From: Zhouia spongiae
GTDB taxonomy: Bacteria > Bacteroidota > Bacteroidia > Flavobacteriales > Flavobacteriaceae
Direction of reading: 5' to 3'
Assembly (NCBI RefSeq): GCF_022760175.1
Contig: NZ_CP094326.1
Coordinates: forward strand, 1,364,001 to 1,428,000
DNA: 64,000 nt
This document shows, piece by piece, positions 17,692 through 26,694 of the stretch (its first letter is position 1; each line of letters begins with the position of its first letter). The position numbers and the translations under genes are program-made. The notes beneath the pieces are model-generated. The model had not been told where the DNA came from and made no database searches. It saw only the letters and a program-made list of their open reading frames with translations.

Positions 17692-19392
17692 ATGCGTTGG
17701 ACGCTTAAACCCAAACCTGAAGCATCTGCAATAAAAGAACTGGCACAACAATTAAATGTCGATGAAATAATAGCCGCATTATTGATACAGAGAGGTGTCG
17801 AAACATTCGATGATGCCAGGAGGTTTTTTCGTCCAGTACTTAACGATCTTCACGACCCTTTCTTGATGAAGGATATGGATAAAGCTGTAGCCCGGATAGA
17901 ACAGGCTATTGCAGCTAATGAAAATATCCTGGTGTATGGCGATTATGATGTTGATGGTACAACAGCCGTATCGTTAATGAGTTCGTATCTGTTGTCCCTG
18001 TATCCGAATGTAGCAACTTATATTCCCGATCGCTATAATGAAGGCTACGGTGTTTCTTACCAGGGGATAGATTTTGCCGAAGACAACGGATTTACTTTAA
18101 TAGTGGCACTCGATTGCGGAATCAAAGCCATCGATAAAGTAGCGTATGCCAGTGAAAAAGGAATCGATTTCGTTATCTGCGATCACCACAGACCCGGAGT
18201 TGAAATACCCGATGCAGCAGCAGTCTTAGACCCGAAACGTGACGATTGTACGTATCCTTACGACGAACTATGTGGCTGTGGCGTCGGATTTAAGCTTATT
18301 CAGGCACTGGCATCAAAGAGAGGACAAACCATTAATGATTTGGTGCCCTATCTCGATTTGGTAGCAACAGCAATCGGAGCAGACATCGTACCCGTTACAG
18401 GAGAGAATAGAGTATTGGCCCATTACGGATTGAAACAAATTAACAGCAATCCGCGTCCCGGCTTTAAGGCGATAATAAACCAGCTTCAAAAAGAAGAACT
18501 CAGTATAACCGATGTGGTCTTTATTATTGCTCCCAGAATCAATGCTGCGGGTAGAATGAAACACGGACAGCATGCCGTAAACCTACTCACAGAAACAAAT
18601 ATCAATGTTGCCATTGGATATGCTGCCGAAATAGAGAATTTTAATGCCGATCGCCGTGAACTCGATCAGCAGATAACTGAAGAGGCACTGGAACAGATTC
18701 AGCTAATGAACGAACAAGAGCGCTATACGACCGTTGTGTATAGAGGCGATTGGCATAAAGGAGTGATCGGGATTGTTGCATCCCGTTTAACGGAAACATA
18801 TTATCGCCCGACACTGGTGTTTACTAAAAGCGGAGAAAAGCTGGCCGCATCAGCTCGCTCCGTAAAGGGTTTTGATGTCTATAATGCCTTAGATGCCTGT
18901 AAAGAACATATCGAGCAATTCGGAGGACATAAATATGCGGCCGGATTAACTCTGAAAGAAGAACAGTACGAAGCATTTAAACAAAAGTTTGAAGAAGTAG
19001 TCGATGCGACCATAGACAGAAAATTGCTAACCCCCGAGATATCAGTAGATGCAGAGATCGATCTTAATAGTATTACACCCAAATTTTATCGTATCCTAAA
19101 ACAATTCGCTCCGTTCGGGCCGGGTAATATGACTCCCATATTTATGACACAACATCTGGTCGATACCGGGTATGGTAAATGTGTAGGCTCAGACGAAGCC
19201 CATTTAAAAATAACCGTTACCCAAAACATTCCTTCAAATACGGGAGCCAGATTTTCCGGGATCGGGTTCAATATGGGCGATAAACTAAATGTCATTTCCG
19301 GCAGAAAACCTTTTAGCGCCGTATATGCAATCGATGAAAATGAATGGAATGGCAATGTAAGCCTTCAGTTAAAACTCAGAGACGTACGTTAA
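17692..19392 (+). CDS. recJ: Single-stranded-DNA-specific exonuclease RecJ
   Basis: This 566-residue nuclease degrades single-stranded DNA 5' to 3' in recombination and mismatch repair. The DHH phosphoesterase motifs are clear: DYDVDG (84-89), DCG (141-143), DHH (164-166), and the DHHA1 motif GGHKYAAG near residue 408. An OB-fold-like C-terminus follows (about 460-566). The length is normal. It is followed after 92 bases by msrB on the same strand. Confidence 0.96.
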   Translation: MRWTLKPKPEASAIKELAQQLNVDEIIAALLIQRGVETFDDARRFFRPVLNDLHDPFLMKDMDKAVARIEQAIAANENILVYGDYDVDGTTAVSLMSSYLLSLYPNVATYIPDRYNEGYGVSYQGIDFAEDNGFTLIVALDCGIKAIDKVAYASEKGIDFVICDHHRPGVEIPDAAAVLDPKRDDCTYPYDELCGCGVGFKLIQALASKRGQTINDLVPYLDLVATAIGADIVPVTGENRVLAHYGLKQINSNPRPGFKAIINQLQKEELSITDVVFIIAPRINAAGRMKHGQHAVNLLTETNINVAIGYAAEIENFNADRRELDQQITEEALEQIQLMNEQERYTTVVYRGDWHKGVIGIVASRLTETYYRPTLVFTKSGEKLAASARSVKGFDVYNALDACKEHIEQFGGHKYAAGLTLKEEQYEAFKQKFEEVVDATIDRKLLTPEISVDAEIDLNSITPKFYRILKQFAPFGPGNMTPIFMTQHLVDTGYGKCVGSDEAHLKITVTQNIPSNTGARFSGIGFNMGDKLNVISGRKPFSAVYAIDENEWNGNVSLQLKLRDVR

Positions 19393-19484
19393 TTACCTGA
19401 TGTAAGGACATTTCCCTGTAAGCGACTACCTTTTTGTGAATAACAATCCTTAATTTTAATTAAAACAAGAAAGGAAATTATCTT

Positions 19485-19943
19485 ATGTTAACATGGAATG
19501 ATGTTATACACTTTGCTGTAAAAGGAAACCCTGAACCGGATAAGAGGGTAGAGAAATCGGAGGCCGCATGGAAAGCAATGCTTACGCCGGAACAATTTCG
19601 AATTACCAGGTTAAAAGGAACGGAAATGGCACATACCGGTGCCTTATGTACCACTTACGATGCAGGAAAATATAATTGTATTTGCTGCGATACGCCTCTT
19701 TTCGATGCTACGATTAAATATAACTCCGGGTCAGGCTGGCCGAGTTTTACGCAACCCATTAAAGAGAATGCCGTGAAGTACGAAAAAGATAACTCGTACG
19801 GAATGGTGCGGGTTGAGGTCATGTGCAATACCTGCGATGCCCATTTGGGACATGTCTTTCCGGATGGTCCTGAACCCGGCGGATTAAGATATTGTGTAAA
19901 CTCCGAATCCATTAAAATAGAAAGGGAAGATAATGACAAATAA
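19485..19943 (+). CDS. msrB: Peptide-methionine (R)-S-oxide reductase
   Basis: This 152-residue MsrB repairs methionine-R-sulfoxide in proteins. The structural zinc pairs C65-x2-C68 and C114-x2-C117 are present, the signature GSGWPSF is at 82-88, and the catalytic cysteine is C137 in LRYCVNS. There is no signal peptide, so it is cytoplasmic. It overlaps the start of msrA by 11 bases, so the two are translationally coupled and together handle both sulfoxide isomers. Confidence 0.96.
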   Translation: MLTWNDVIHFAVKGNPEPDKRVEKSEAAWKAMLTPEQFRITRLKGTEMAHTGALCTTYDAGKYNCICCDTPLFDATIKYNSGSGWPSFTQPIKENAVKYEKDNSYGMVRVEVMCNTCDAHLGHVFPDGPEPGGLRYCVNSESIKIEREDNDK

Positions 19944-20484
19944 ACCTATGGAAATTGCCACACTTGGTGGCGGTTGTTTTTGGTGTGTAGAGGCTGTTCT
20001 GCAACGCCTGAAAGGAGTCGAAAAAGTAGTCTCGGGGTATTCCGGAGGTAATGCACCCGGGAAACCGACATATAGAGAAGTATGTTCCGGTCTTACCGGA
20101 CATGCTGAAGTCGTGCAGGTTTATTTTGATCCGGAGATGATTACGTATGAAGATATTCTGATGGTCTTCATGACCAGCCATGATCCGACAACACTTAACA
20201 GGCAGGGAGCAGATGCAGGGACCCAATACCGTTCGGTGATCTTCTATCATAATGATCAACAAAAACAGATGGCTGAAGCGGTGATAAATACAGTAACACC
20301 CTATTACGAGCATCCGGTTGTTACCGAATTGAGTCCCGCAACTATATTTTATGAGGCGGAAGACTATCATCAGGATTATTACAATAACAATCAGGCACAA
20401 GGGTATTGTAGCGCTGTGATTACACCCAAGCTGGTAAAACTTCGACAATTACACGCCGATAAATTAAAGAAGGAAACTATATAA
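19933..20484 (+). CDS. msrA: Peptide-methionine (S)-S-oxide reductase
   Basis: This 183-residue MsrA reduces methionine-S-sulfoxide. The catalytic motif GGGCFWCVEAVL is at residues 12-23 with the nucleophile C15, followed by the family motif SGYSGG and HDPTTLNRQGADAGTQYRS. A C-terminal cysteine in QGYCSAVI probably acts as resolving cysteine. It overlaps msrB by 11 bases. A second, divergent MsrA copy lies at 22657-23172. Confidence 0.96.
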   Translation: MTNKPMEIATLGGGCFWCVEAVLQRLKGVEKVVSGYSGGNAPGKPTYREVCSGLTGHAEVVQVYFDPEMITYEDILMVFMTSHDPTTLNRQGADAGTQYRSVIFYHNDQQKQMAEAVINTVTPYYEHPVVTELSPATIFYEAEDYHQDYYNNNQAQGYCSAVITPKLVKLRQLHADKLKKETI

Positions 20485-20536
20485 ATCCATACAGGATTCG
20501 TATCTTAATAAAATATACCTCGGGTATTGGTTGAGT

Positions 20537-20575
20537 TATGTCAGGTCGAGCGCAGTCGAGACCTGACATAGGGTT
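20537..20575 (+). terminator. Hairpin after msrBA, possible terminator
   Basis: An 11-bp perfect stem (20537-20547 with 20560-20570, arm ATGTCAGGTC) is followed by GGGTTTTATT. The loop GAGCGCAGTCGA also occurs at 40458-40470, so the hairpin may derive from a dispersed repeat. The T run is poor, which makes a terminator role only likely. Confidence 0.5.
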
Positions 20576-20607
20576 TTATTCGGGCTAATTATATAGAACA
20601 TAAGTTA

Positions 20608-22179
20608 ATGAACAAACTAAAACTAAATATAAAAGATACTTTCAATAAAGAACTCCCGGCCGATCCGGTGTTGGAAAATACCCGGCGACAGGTAAAAGAG
20701 GCTTGTTACTCTTTTGTAACTCCCCGGAAAACGTCAAAACCGCAATTATTGCACGTATCGGACGAAATGCTTTCTGAGATCGGGTTAGACAAAAAAGAGG
20801 CTGCTTCAGAAGCGTTTCTGAATGTTTTTACAGGGAATGAAGTGTTGGAAAACACAAAGCCTTATGCGATGTGCTATGCCGGACATCAGTTCGGTAACTG
20901 GGCAGGACAGTTAGGCGACGGTCGTGCCATTAATCTGGCTGAGGTAGTTCATCATGATAAACGTTGGGTTTTACAATTAAAAGGTGCCGGAGAAACACCC
21001 TATTCGCGTAGTGCCGATGGCCTGGCAGTATTGCGTTCTTCTGTTCGCGAATATTTGTGTAGCGAAGCTATGTATCATCTGGGGGTGCCGACCACCAGGG
21101 CCTTGTCATTAGCGTTAACCGGCGATCAGGTATTGAGAGATGTTATGTACGACGGCCACCCGGCTTATGAGAAAGGCGCCGTGGTCTGTAGAGTGGCTCC
21201 CAGCTTTTTGCGATTCGGTAATTATGAAATCTTTGCAGCGCGCGAGGATGAAAAAAACCTTAAAATACTCACCGATTATACGATCAGACATTTTTATCCC
21301 CACTTGGGAGCACCCTCAAAGGAAACCTATATTGCTTTTTTTAAAGAAGTCACCGAAAGAACACTTCAAATGATCATACATTGGCAACGTGTCGGTTTTG
21401 TACATGGGGTTATGAATACCGATAATATGTCTGTACTGGGGCTTACCATTGATTATGGTCCGTATGGATGGCTCGAAGGATTCGAATACGGGTGGACACC
21501 CAATACAACCGATGCAGGAATAAAACGATACCGTTACGGGAATCAACCGAATATGGCATTGTGGAATTTATTTCAATTGGCTAATGCTTTGTATCCCCTG
21601 GTTGGGGAAGCACCGCCTTTTGAACAGGGACTCCATCAGTTTAAAACAGATTTTGAAAAAGAATCCTTGCAAATGATGAGGTCTAAACTGGGCTTACAAC
21701 TAAAAGAGGCATCCGATATATTGTTGACTTCACAACTGGAAGATAACCTCCAGCTTACAGAAACCGATATGACCATTTTTTTCAGGCTGCTGGCCGATTT
21801 TAAAAAGGATAAAGCACAGGAAGGATTAAAAAGGGTCCATGATGCTTTCTATAGTCCGGAAGAAGTAGAAGGCGATATAGCCGATAAATGGAATGACTGG
21901 TTTGTGAAATATGCCGAAAGATTACAGAAAGAATCGCTGCCGGATGAAGAACGTAAAACGGGCATGAACGCAGTAAACCCTAAATATGTTTTAAGAAACT
22001 ATATGGCTCAATTGGCCATTGAAGCGGCTGATAAGGGCGATTATACCCTTATTGACGAGTTATATACCCTGCTGAAACAACCCTATGCCGAACAGCCTGA
22101 GTCTGAAAAGTGGTTTGCGAAACGACCGGAATGGGCAAGGAATAAAATAGGATGTTCAATGCTTTCATGCAGTTCTTAA
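20608..22179 (+). CDS. selO: Protein adenylyltransferase SelO (YdiU family)
   Basis: This 523-residue pseudokinase-fold enzyme transfers AMP to Ser/Thr/Tyr of target proteins and has been linked to oxidative-stress responses. Characteristic parts are YAGHQFGNWAGQLGDGRAI (about 90-108), the GETPYSRSADGLAVLRSS stretch (about 129-146) and GVMNTDNMSVLGLTIDYGPYG (about 267-287) with the catalytic Asp and metal residues. The C-terminus ends CSMLSCSS: in eukaryotic SelO a selenocysteine stands at the place of the last Cys. The length is normal. It lies between the methionine sulfoxide reductases, which fits a redox role. Confidence 0.95.
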   Translation: MNKLKLNIKDTFNKELPADPVLENTRRQVKEACYSFVTPRKTSKPQLLHVSDEMLSEIGLDKKEAASEAFLNVFTGNEVLENTKPYAMCYAGHQFGNWAGQLGDGRAINLAEVVHHDKRWVLQLKGAGETPYSRSADGLAVLRSSVREYLCSEAMYHLGVPTTRALSLALTGDQVLRDVMYDGHPAYEKGAVVCRVAPSFLRFGNYEIFAAREDEKNLKILTDYTIRHFYPHLGAPSKETYIAFFKEVTERTLQMIIHWQRVGFVHGVMNTDNMSVLGLTIDYGPYGWLEGFEYGWTPNTTDAGIKRYRYGNQPNMALWNLFQLANALYPLVGEAPPFEQGLHQFKTDFEKESLQMMRSKLGLQLKEASDILLTSQLEDNLQLTETDMTIFFRLLADFKKDKAQEGLKRVHDAFYSPEEVEGDIADKWNDWFVKYAERLQKESLPDEERKTGMNAVNPKYVLRNYMAQLAIEAADKGDYTLIDELYTLLKQPYAEQPESEKWFAKRPEWARNKIGCSMLSCSS

Positions 22180-22202
22180 TATTTAGCAATATATAAATTA
22201 CA

Positions 22203-22676
22203 ATGGAATACAACCTGGAAGGCCGGCAACTCCCCTAATGGGATTTGCTTCCCGTTTTTGAGGAAGAAGTGCCAAAAGTTTCCGATTTCAGAGGAAAACC
22301 CCTGGTGATAATGTTTTTTTACCTGGGATGTCCCGGTTGTAAAGGCAGGGCCATCCCGTATGCGAATAGTATAGTATACGAAAATGTGGGAGTGAATGTA
22401 ATCGGAATCCATACCAGGTTTGCAGGTAAGGTATATACCGATGAACAGCTCCGGGCTATGAAAGACGAATTCTATATAAGATTTCCGTATTACCGCGATC
22501 TGCCGGAAGCCACTACCTTTAATAACTATTTTGCCGGAGGAACCCCGCATTGGATATTGGTGGATGCAAAAGGAATTGTAGTACAATCTATGTTTGGTTC
22601 CGATCCGAACAATGCACTGTTGCGATTAGACCTTAAGATAAAAGAGGTATTACAGGATGAAACAGCATCGGAATAA
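22203..22676 (+). pseudogene. Thioredoxin/peroxiredoxin-like protein with an in-frame stop near the start
   Basis: The frame opens with an ATG at 22203 and reads MEYNLEGRQLP before a TAA at 22236-22238, then continues WDLLPVFEEEVPKVSDFRGKP and on as a thioredoxin-fold protein with the redox motif CPGC (residues 29-32 counted from a TTG at 22245). The part after the stop is intact for 143 codons (22245-22676). Residues before the stop look like the usual start of an AhpC/TSA-type protein, so one base change (GAA or CAA to TAA) is the simplest reading. Translation could restart at a TTG at 22245, or the gene may be dead. The 3' end overlaps the next gene by 20 bases, which suggests it was once translationally coupled. 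Confidence 0.6.
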
Positions 22677-23172
22677 AATAGCTTTCGGAGGTGGCTGCTA
22701 CTGGTGTTTAGAAGCCGTTTATCAATCGTTAAGAGGAGTTAGATGGGTAGAGCAGGGTTTTATTGCCCCGGATACGGCCTCCGGTTTATTCTCGGAAGCG
22801 GTTATAGTACATTACAATCCCGCCGAAATCAGTCAGGAATCACTCATTGAAATTCATTTGCATACCCATAAAAGTACCAGTAACCATAGTAGGAGAAGCA
22901 AGTACCGGTCGGCGGTATATACATTTTCAGAAGAACAAAATCAGCAAGCAGGAAATATCCTGAGAATGTTTCAAGAGGATTTTGAAGAAAGATTGATTAC
23001 AAAAGCGTACCTTTTTAATGCTTTTAAACCCTCGGAGGTCGAATTCCATAATTATTATTATTCAAATCCTGAGAAGCCCTTTTGCAAGCGATTTATTGAA
23101 CCGAAATTGCGGTTGTTGCTCCATCGGTTTAAAAGGCTTGTCAATGAAGAAAAATTAACAGCAGGGATCTAA
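22657..23172 (+). CDS. MsrA-like methionine sulfoxide reductase, divergent copy
   Basis: This 171-residue protein has the MsrA active-site motif GGGCYWCLEAVY at residues 11-22 with C14 in the nucleophile place, and the KYRSAVY stretch typical of MsrA. The SGYSGG motif is replaced by QGFIAPDTASG, and the GTQYRS region is altered, so substrate range may differ from the copy at 19933. Close relatives occur in Flavobacteriaceae. It overlaps the thioredoxin-like frame by 20 bases and is followed after 10 bases by the hydrolase-OsmC gene, so all three probably form an operon. Confidence 0.85.
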   Translation: MKQHRNKIAFGGGCYWCLEAVYQSLRGVRWVEQGFIAPDTASGLFSEAVIVHYNPAEISQESLIEIHLHTHKSTSNHSRRSKYRSAVYTFSEEQNQQAGNILRMFQEDFEERLITKAYLFNAFKPSEVEFHNYYYSNPEKPFCKRFIEPKLRLLLHRFKRLVNEEKLTAGI

Positions 23173-23182
23173 AACATAAAAA

Positions 23183-24409
23183 ATGAAGAGTACTGTATTA
23201 TCGATCAGAAATAAAAAAGGACATAACCTATATGCTTATCTGGAACTTCCTGCCAACCAGAAGCCCCGTCACTATGCTGTTTTTGCGCATTGTTTTACCT
23301 GTAGCAGTAGTTTTACGGCTGTAAGAAACGTCAGCAGGGCACTCACCGGTCATGGCTTTGCAGTAGTGCGGTTCGATTTTACGGGCCTGGGAAAAAGTGA
23401 AGGTGAATTTGCAGAAAGCCATTTCTCTGCCAATGTAGAAGACCTGTTGGCTGTATATGATTATTTAGAGAAGAATTATCAGGCGCCATGCCTTTTTGTA
23501 GGGCACTCATTAGGTGGTGCAGCGGTGCTGGCAGCCGCAGCAAAATTACCCGAAGTTAAAGCCGTAGCTACTATTTCGGCTCCTGCCGAAGTATCGCATG
23601 TAAAAAACCTGTTCTCACACCAATTTGAAGAAGTCCATGCAAAAGGAAATGTAGAGGTAAATATAGGGGGGAGACCCTTTGTGATTGATCAGGATTTTGT
23701 TGAAGATTTTGATAAAACCGATCTCCCTGCCATTGTTAAGTCCCTGAGGCGACCATTGCTGATCATGCATGCACCATTTGATAAGATCGTTGGGATTGAA
23801 AATGCTCAGAAGCTATATAACAGCGCCATGCACCCTAAGAGCTTTGTTAGTTTAGACGGAGCCGACCATTTGCTTGGCGATACCAAAGACAGTATGTATG
23901 TAGGAAACATTATCGGAGCATGGGTACAACGGTATTTCGAAACCGGCGAAAACCGAATGCTCGACCCCGAAGGAGAACAACTGGTAGCCCGTTTAAACCT
24001 TAAAGAAGATAACTTTACCACCAGCATGCAAACCAAAGATCATAGTATGGTAGCCGATGAGCCTGTTAGTTTTGGGGGTGATAATTTTGGACCCGGCCCT
24101 TACGATTATCTCAGCGCATCATTAGCTGCCTGTAGCGCCATGACGGTAAAGCTCTATGCAGAACGTAAGAAGTGGAAGCTCGAAGAAGTATTTGTATATG
24201 TAACCCATTCCAAAAAACATACCGACGATCTGATGATTGACGTAGAAAAACCCGGACGTATCGATTACATCTCAAAAAAGCTGAAGTTTACAGGCGATCT
24301 CGATGCAGCACAAAGAATGAAACTTAAAGAAATTGCAGCTAAATGCCCGGTACACCGCACCCTGCAAAGTGATGTGGTTATTGAAACCGAAGAAGTGAAT
24401 GACTTTTAA
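23183..24409 (+). CDS. Alpha/beta hydrolase fused to an OsmC domain
   Basis: This 408-residue protein has an alpha/beta-hydrolase domain at about residues 1-255 with the nucleophile S109 in GHSLGG, and an OsmC-type domain at about 265-405 with the conserved cysteines in AACSAMTVKLYAERK and AAKCPVHRTL. The fusion is known in many bacteria, but its substrate is not. It probably links ester hydrolysis to thiol peroxidase activity. It is the last gene of the short operon that starts with the interrupted thioredoxin-like gene. It starts at an ATG at 23183, 10 bases after the preceding gene. Confidence 0.92.
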   Translation: MKSTVLSIRNKKGHNLYAYLELPANQKPRHYAVFAHCFTCSSSFTAVRNVSRALTGHGFAVVRFDFTGLGKSEGEFAESHFSANVEDLLAVYDYLEKNYQAPCLFVGHSLGGAAVLAAAAKLPEVKAVATISAPAEVSHVKNLFSHQFEEVHAKGNVEVNIGGRPFVIDQDFVEDFDKTDLPAIVKSLRRPLLIMHAPFDKIVGIENAQKLYNSAMHPKSFVSLDGADHLLGDTKDSMYVGNIIGAWVQRYFETGENRMLDPEGEQLVARLNLKEDNFTTSMQTKDHSMVADEPVSFGGDNFGPGPYDYLSASLAACSAMTVKLYAERKKWKLEEVFVYVTHSKKHTDDLMIDVEKPGRIDYISKKLKFTGDLDAAQRMKLKEIAAKCPVHRTLQSDVVIETEEVNDF

Positions 24410-24723
24410 AGCAGGTACCATCAGTATAAATTTTCTCGCTCGGTTCCTTAATGAGAATTAATTTCATTTTACTATTTTAGTACTTTGTCAGGAAGATTTT
24501 TTTGACAATTTTCAACATGCCATATAAATTATAGTTATAAATCAATGGCCTCTGGGACTAGTCCCGTGAAATTCCTTCAGGAATATTTCACCGGGATAAA
24601 TCTCGGTGATCCGGTCAACGACCTCCGGGTAAGCCCGCGGGGCATGAACCGGAAAAACGAATAATACATATCGACATAAACATTGGAATATTTCAATCTC
24701 GATTATCGGGTAAAACATAAAAA
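24410..24723. other. Intergenic region with a relative of the dispersed element
   Basis: In these 314 bases a strong hairpin at 24557-24589 (arms beginning CCCGTGAAAT and ending ATTTCACCGGG) matches the GTGAAAT...ATTTCAC part of the 160-bp element, and the last 20 bases before 24724 (AATCTCGATTATCGGGTAAA) match its end. The part between is different, so this looks like a diverged or composite version. No coding frame is visible. Confidence 0.6.
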
Positions 24724-25443
24724 ATGGTTAACATACAGGAAATAGAAAGTGAAGAAATAAAAAAACGAATAGCCGACTTCGATAATAAAGGCGGGGTGCT
24801 TCGAATGTCGGTATTTAAGATTGGGAAAAACTACGTCGGAGAACTTCCGGCAGATGAATATGCAGCACACCTTATTGTTGCCAGGCAAACTGTTGAAAAA
24901 TTTAATTATGAAGCTAACCTCCACTGGAATAAAGTTGCAGCTCGTAATTCAAGAAACAATTACCCGTTTCTTAAAACTGATTTCGATTTATTAGATAACA
25001 GTGGTGTGAAAATAAATTTAGAGCATTTTCTTGGTCCGTATTTCGATCTTGAAGTAATGCGAGGAAAGCTTAGAAACGATACCCTGAATGCATACTTTCC
25101 TTTTGATTCAGAAGAAACACTGGCCAATAAAGTAGATATCAATTCAAGGAGGGAGATCTACAGGAAAAAATATCCGGAAAATAAAGGTTCATTTATTTAT
25201 GCATTTATGGAGCCTCCTTATAGCATCCGGCTTGGGAAAGACATCAAACAAAGAGGAGAATACCTGTTGGATTTTATGAATTTCTTTTTTGATGATCTGA
25301 ATACAATAGAAGTCTATGCGTGGAATACCGAATGCTCCGAAATTTTTGATGCCGGAAAAGAATGGTGGGGGAGCTACTTCTGGACCGTATATAACCCGGT
25401 CAAAAACCGGTATATCGGAATCCTGGCATCTGAGACCGATTAA
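24724..25443 (+). CDS. Hypothetical protein
   Basis: This 239-residue soluble protein has no signal peptide or membrane segment. It is rich in aromatic residues near the end (EWWGSYFWTVYNPVKNRYIGI at 214-234), which suggests a compact alpha/beta fold. I do not recognise the family. The start codon is directly preceded by the end of a dispersed-element relative, so the promoter may lie inside that element. It is monocistronic. Confidence 0.65.
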   Translation: MVNIQEIESEEIKKRIADFDNKGGVLRMSVFKIGKNYVGELPADEYAAHLIVARQTVEKFNYEANLHWNKVAARNSRNNYPFLKTDFDLLDNSGVKINLEHFLGPYFDLEVMRGKLRNDTLNAYFPFDSEETLANKVDINSRREIYRKKYPENKGSFIYAFMEPPYSIRLGKDIKQRGEYLLDFMNFFFDDLNTIEVYAWNTECSEIFDAGKEWWGSYFWTVYNPVKNRYIGILASETD

Positions 25444-25652
25444 AAATTAAAAAAATAGTATAAGCAGGTTTTAGCCCATGTTCTATGATGACCGGCATGG
25501 CAGCAATAGTCTTAAACACAAAGCATAAACGTAACAGGTAGCATAGTTGTTTTTTGATAGATGTTATTTTGATAAGGTGCTGGTTATCAGTATATTGGCC
25601 GGGGTATTCATATGATGAACCTAAGCAGTAAATAACCAATTATATATAATAT

Positions 25653-26477
25653 ATGAAACAGCCCATACTAAGTTTAATCGTTGTCATGTGTGGCTTATCC
25701 TCTTTTGCACAATCATTACCAAAAACAATTAGTGAAAATGATTTCAGTATCGGGAAATCGCTTCAGATAGCATCGAAAGTACTGGGAGAAACCCGCGACC
25801 TGAATATTTATCTGCCTTCGGGCTATTCGGCGGATAGCCTGAAAACATATCCCGTTATTTATTTGCTCGATGGCTCCAAAGACGAAGATTTCATTCATGT
25901 TAGCGGAATTGTACAGTTTGGTTCCTTTTCATGGATAAACATGATGCCCGAATCTATAGTGGTGGGCATCGGGAATGTAGACAGAAAAAGAGACTTTACT
26001 TATCCGTCTGGTAATAAACTCGATCAGGAAGAGTTTCCCACCTCCGGGAAGTCCGCTAAATTTGTTGAGTTTATTCGAAGAGAATTGCAGCCTTTTGTGG
26101 AGTCAACCTATAGAACAACGAACAGTAAAACAATTGTCGGGCAATCACTTGGAGGTTTGCTGGCAACGGAAATCCTGTTCAAAACCCCCGATTTATTTGA
26201 TAACTATATCATCGTTAGTCCAAGCCTTTGGTGGGACGATGAAAACCTTCTCGATTATAAACCGAAGAGTTATAACACCGAAAAGTCTATTTACGTTGCC
26301 GTAGGAAAGGAAGGTAAGATCATGGAGCGTACAGCCGGGGAGTTGTATGAGAAGCTCGGAAAGCAACAAAATAAAAATACAAGATTGTTTTTTGAGTTTC
26401 TGGAAGATAAAACACATGGCGATGCACTGCATGAAGCTGTTTATAATGCATTTGGAAAAATCTTTGCCGAAAATTAA
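25653..26477 (+). CDS. Secreted alpha/beta-hydrolase esterase (Fes/esterase D type)
   Basis: This 274-residue protein has a signal peptide of about 20 residues (ending LSSFAQ) and a putative esterase domain. The nucleophile is S165 in GQSLGGLL, the fold start is RDLNIYLPSGYSADSLKTYP and the histidine is probably in EDKTHGDALHEA near residue 256. Family members include IroE and enterochelin-esterase-like enzymes and carbohydrate esterases; the substrate cannot be told. It lies alone between a hypothetical gene and dispersed element copy B. Confidence 0.85.
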   Translation: MKQPILSLIVVMCGLSSFAQSLPKTISENDFSIGKSLQIASKVLGETRDLNIYLPSGYSADSLKTYPVIYLLDGSKDEDFIHVSGIVQFGSFSWINMMPESIVVGIGNVDRKRDFTYPSGNKLDQEEFPTSGKSAKFVEFIRRELQPFVESTYRTTNSKTIVGQSLGGLLATEILFKTPDLFDNYIIVSPSLWWDDENLLDYKPKSYNTEKSIYVAVGKEGKIMERTAGELYEKLGKQQNKNTRLFFEFLEDKTHGDALHEAVYNAFGKIFAEN

Positions 26478-26526
26478 TATTAGTCACGCATCCATATCCA
26501 GATTAGCGTATCTAAGAGTAAAAAGC

Positions 26527-26686
26527 CCACGAGAGGGCCAAGCGTAAAGAAAAGGTCTGGTAGCCCTTTTTAGCAATGGATCCAGCTGGCGCATGGCAAA
26601 ACATTTCGACGCAAGCCCTGTGAAATTTCTTTAGGAACATTTCACAAGGGCAAGCGTCGGAGCATTTAAATCTCGATTATCGAGTA
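26527..26686. repeat. Dispersed intergenic element, copy B
   Basis: This is the second copy of the element at 10402-10560, in the same orientation. It contains a hairpin made of GTGAAAT and ATTTCAC around 26620-26645 and ends 8 bases before the start of the lipoprotein gene at 26695, so it may contribute a promoter or leader. Confidence 0.8.
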
Positions 26687-26694
26687 AAAGCATT

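Noticed and set aside
20608-22179. Selenocysteine in SelO
   Set aside because: The C-terminal position holds a normal cysteine codon and there is no in-frame TGA.
22176-22586. 136-codon minus-strand frame across the thioredoxin-like gene
   Set aside because: It lies opposite a recognisable thioredoxin-fold frame and shows no family pattern.
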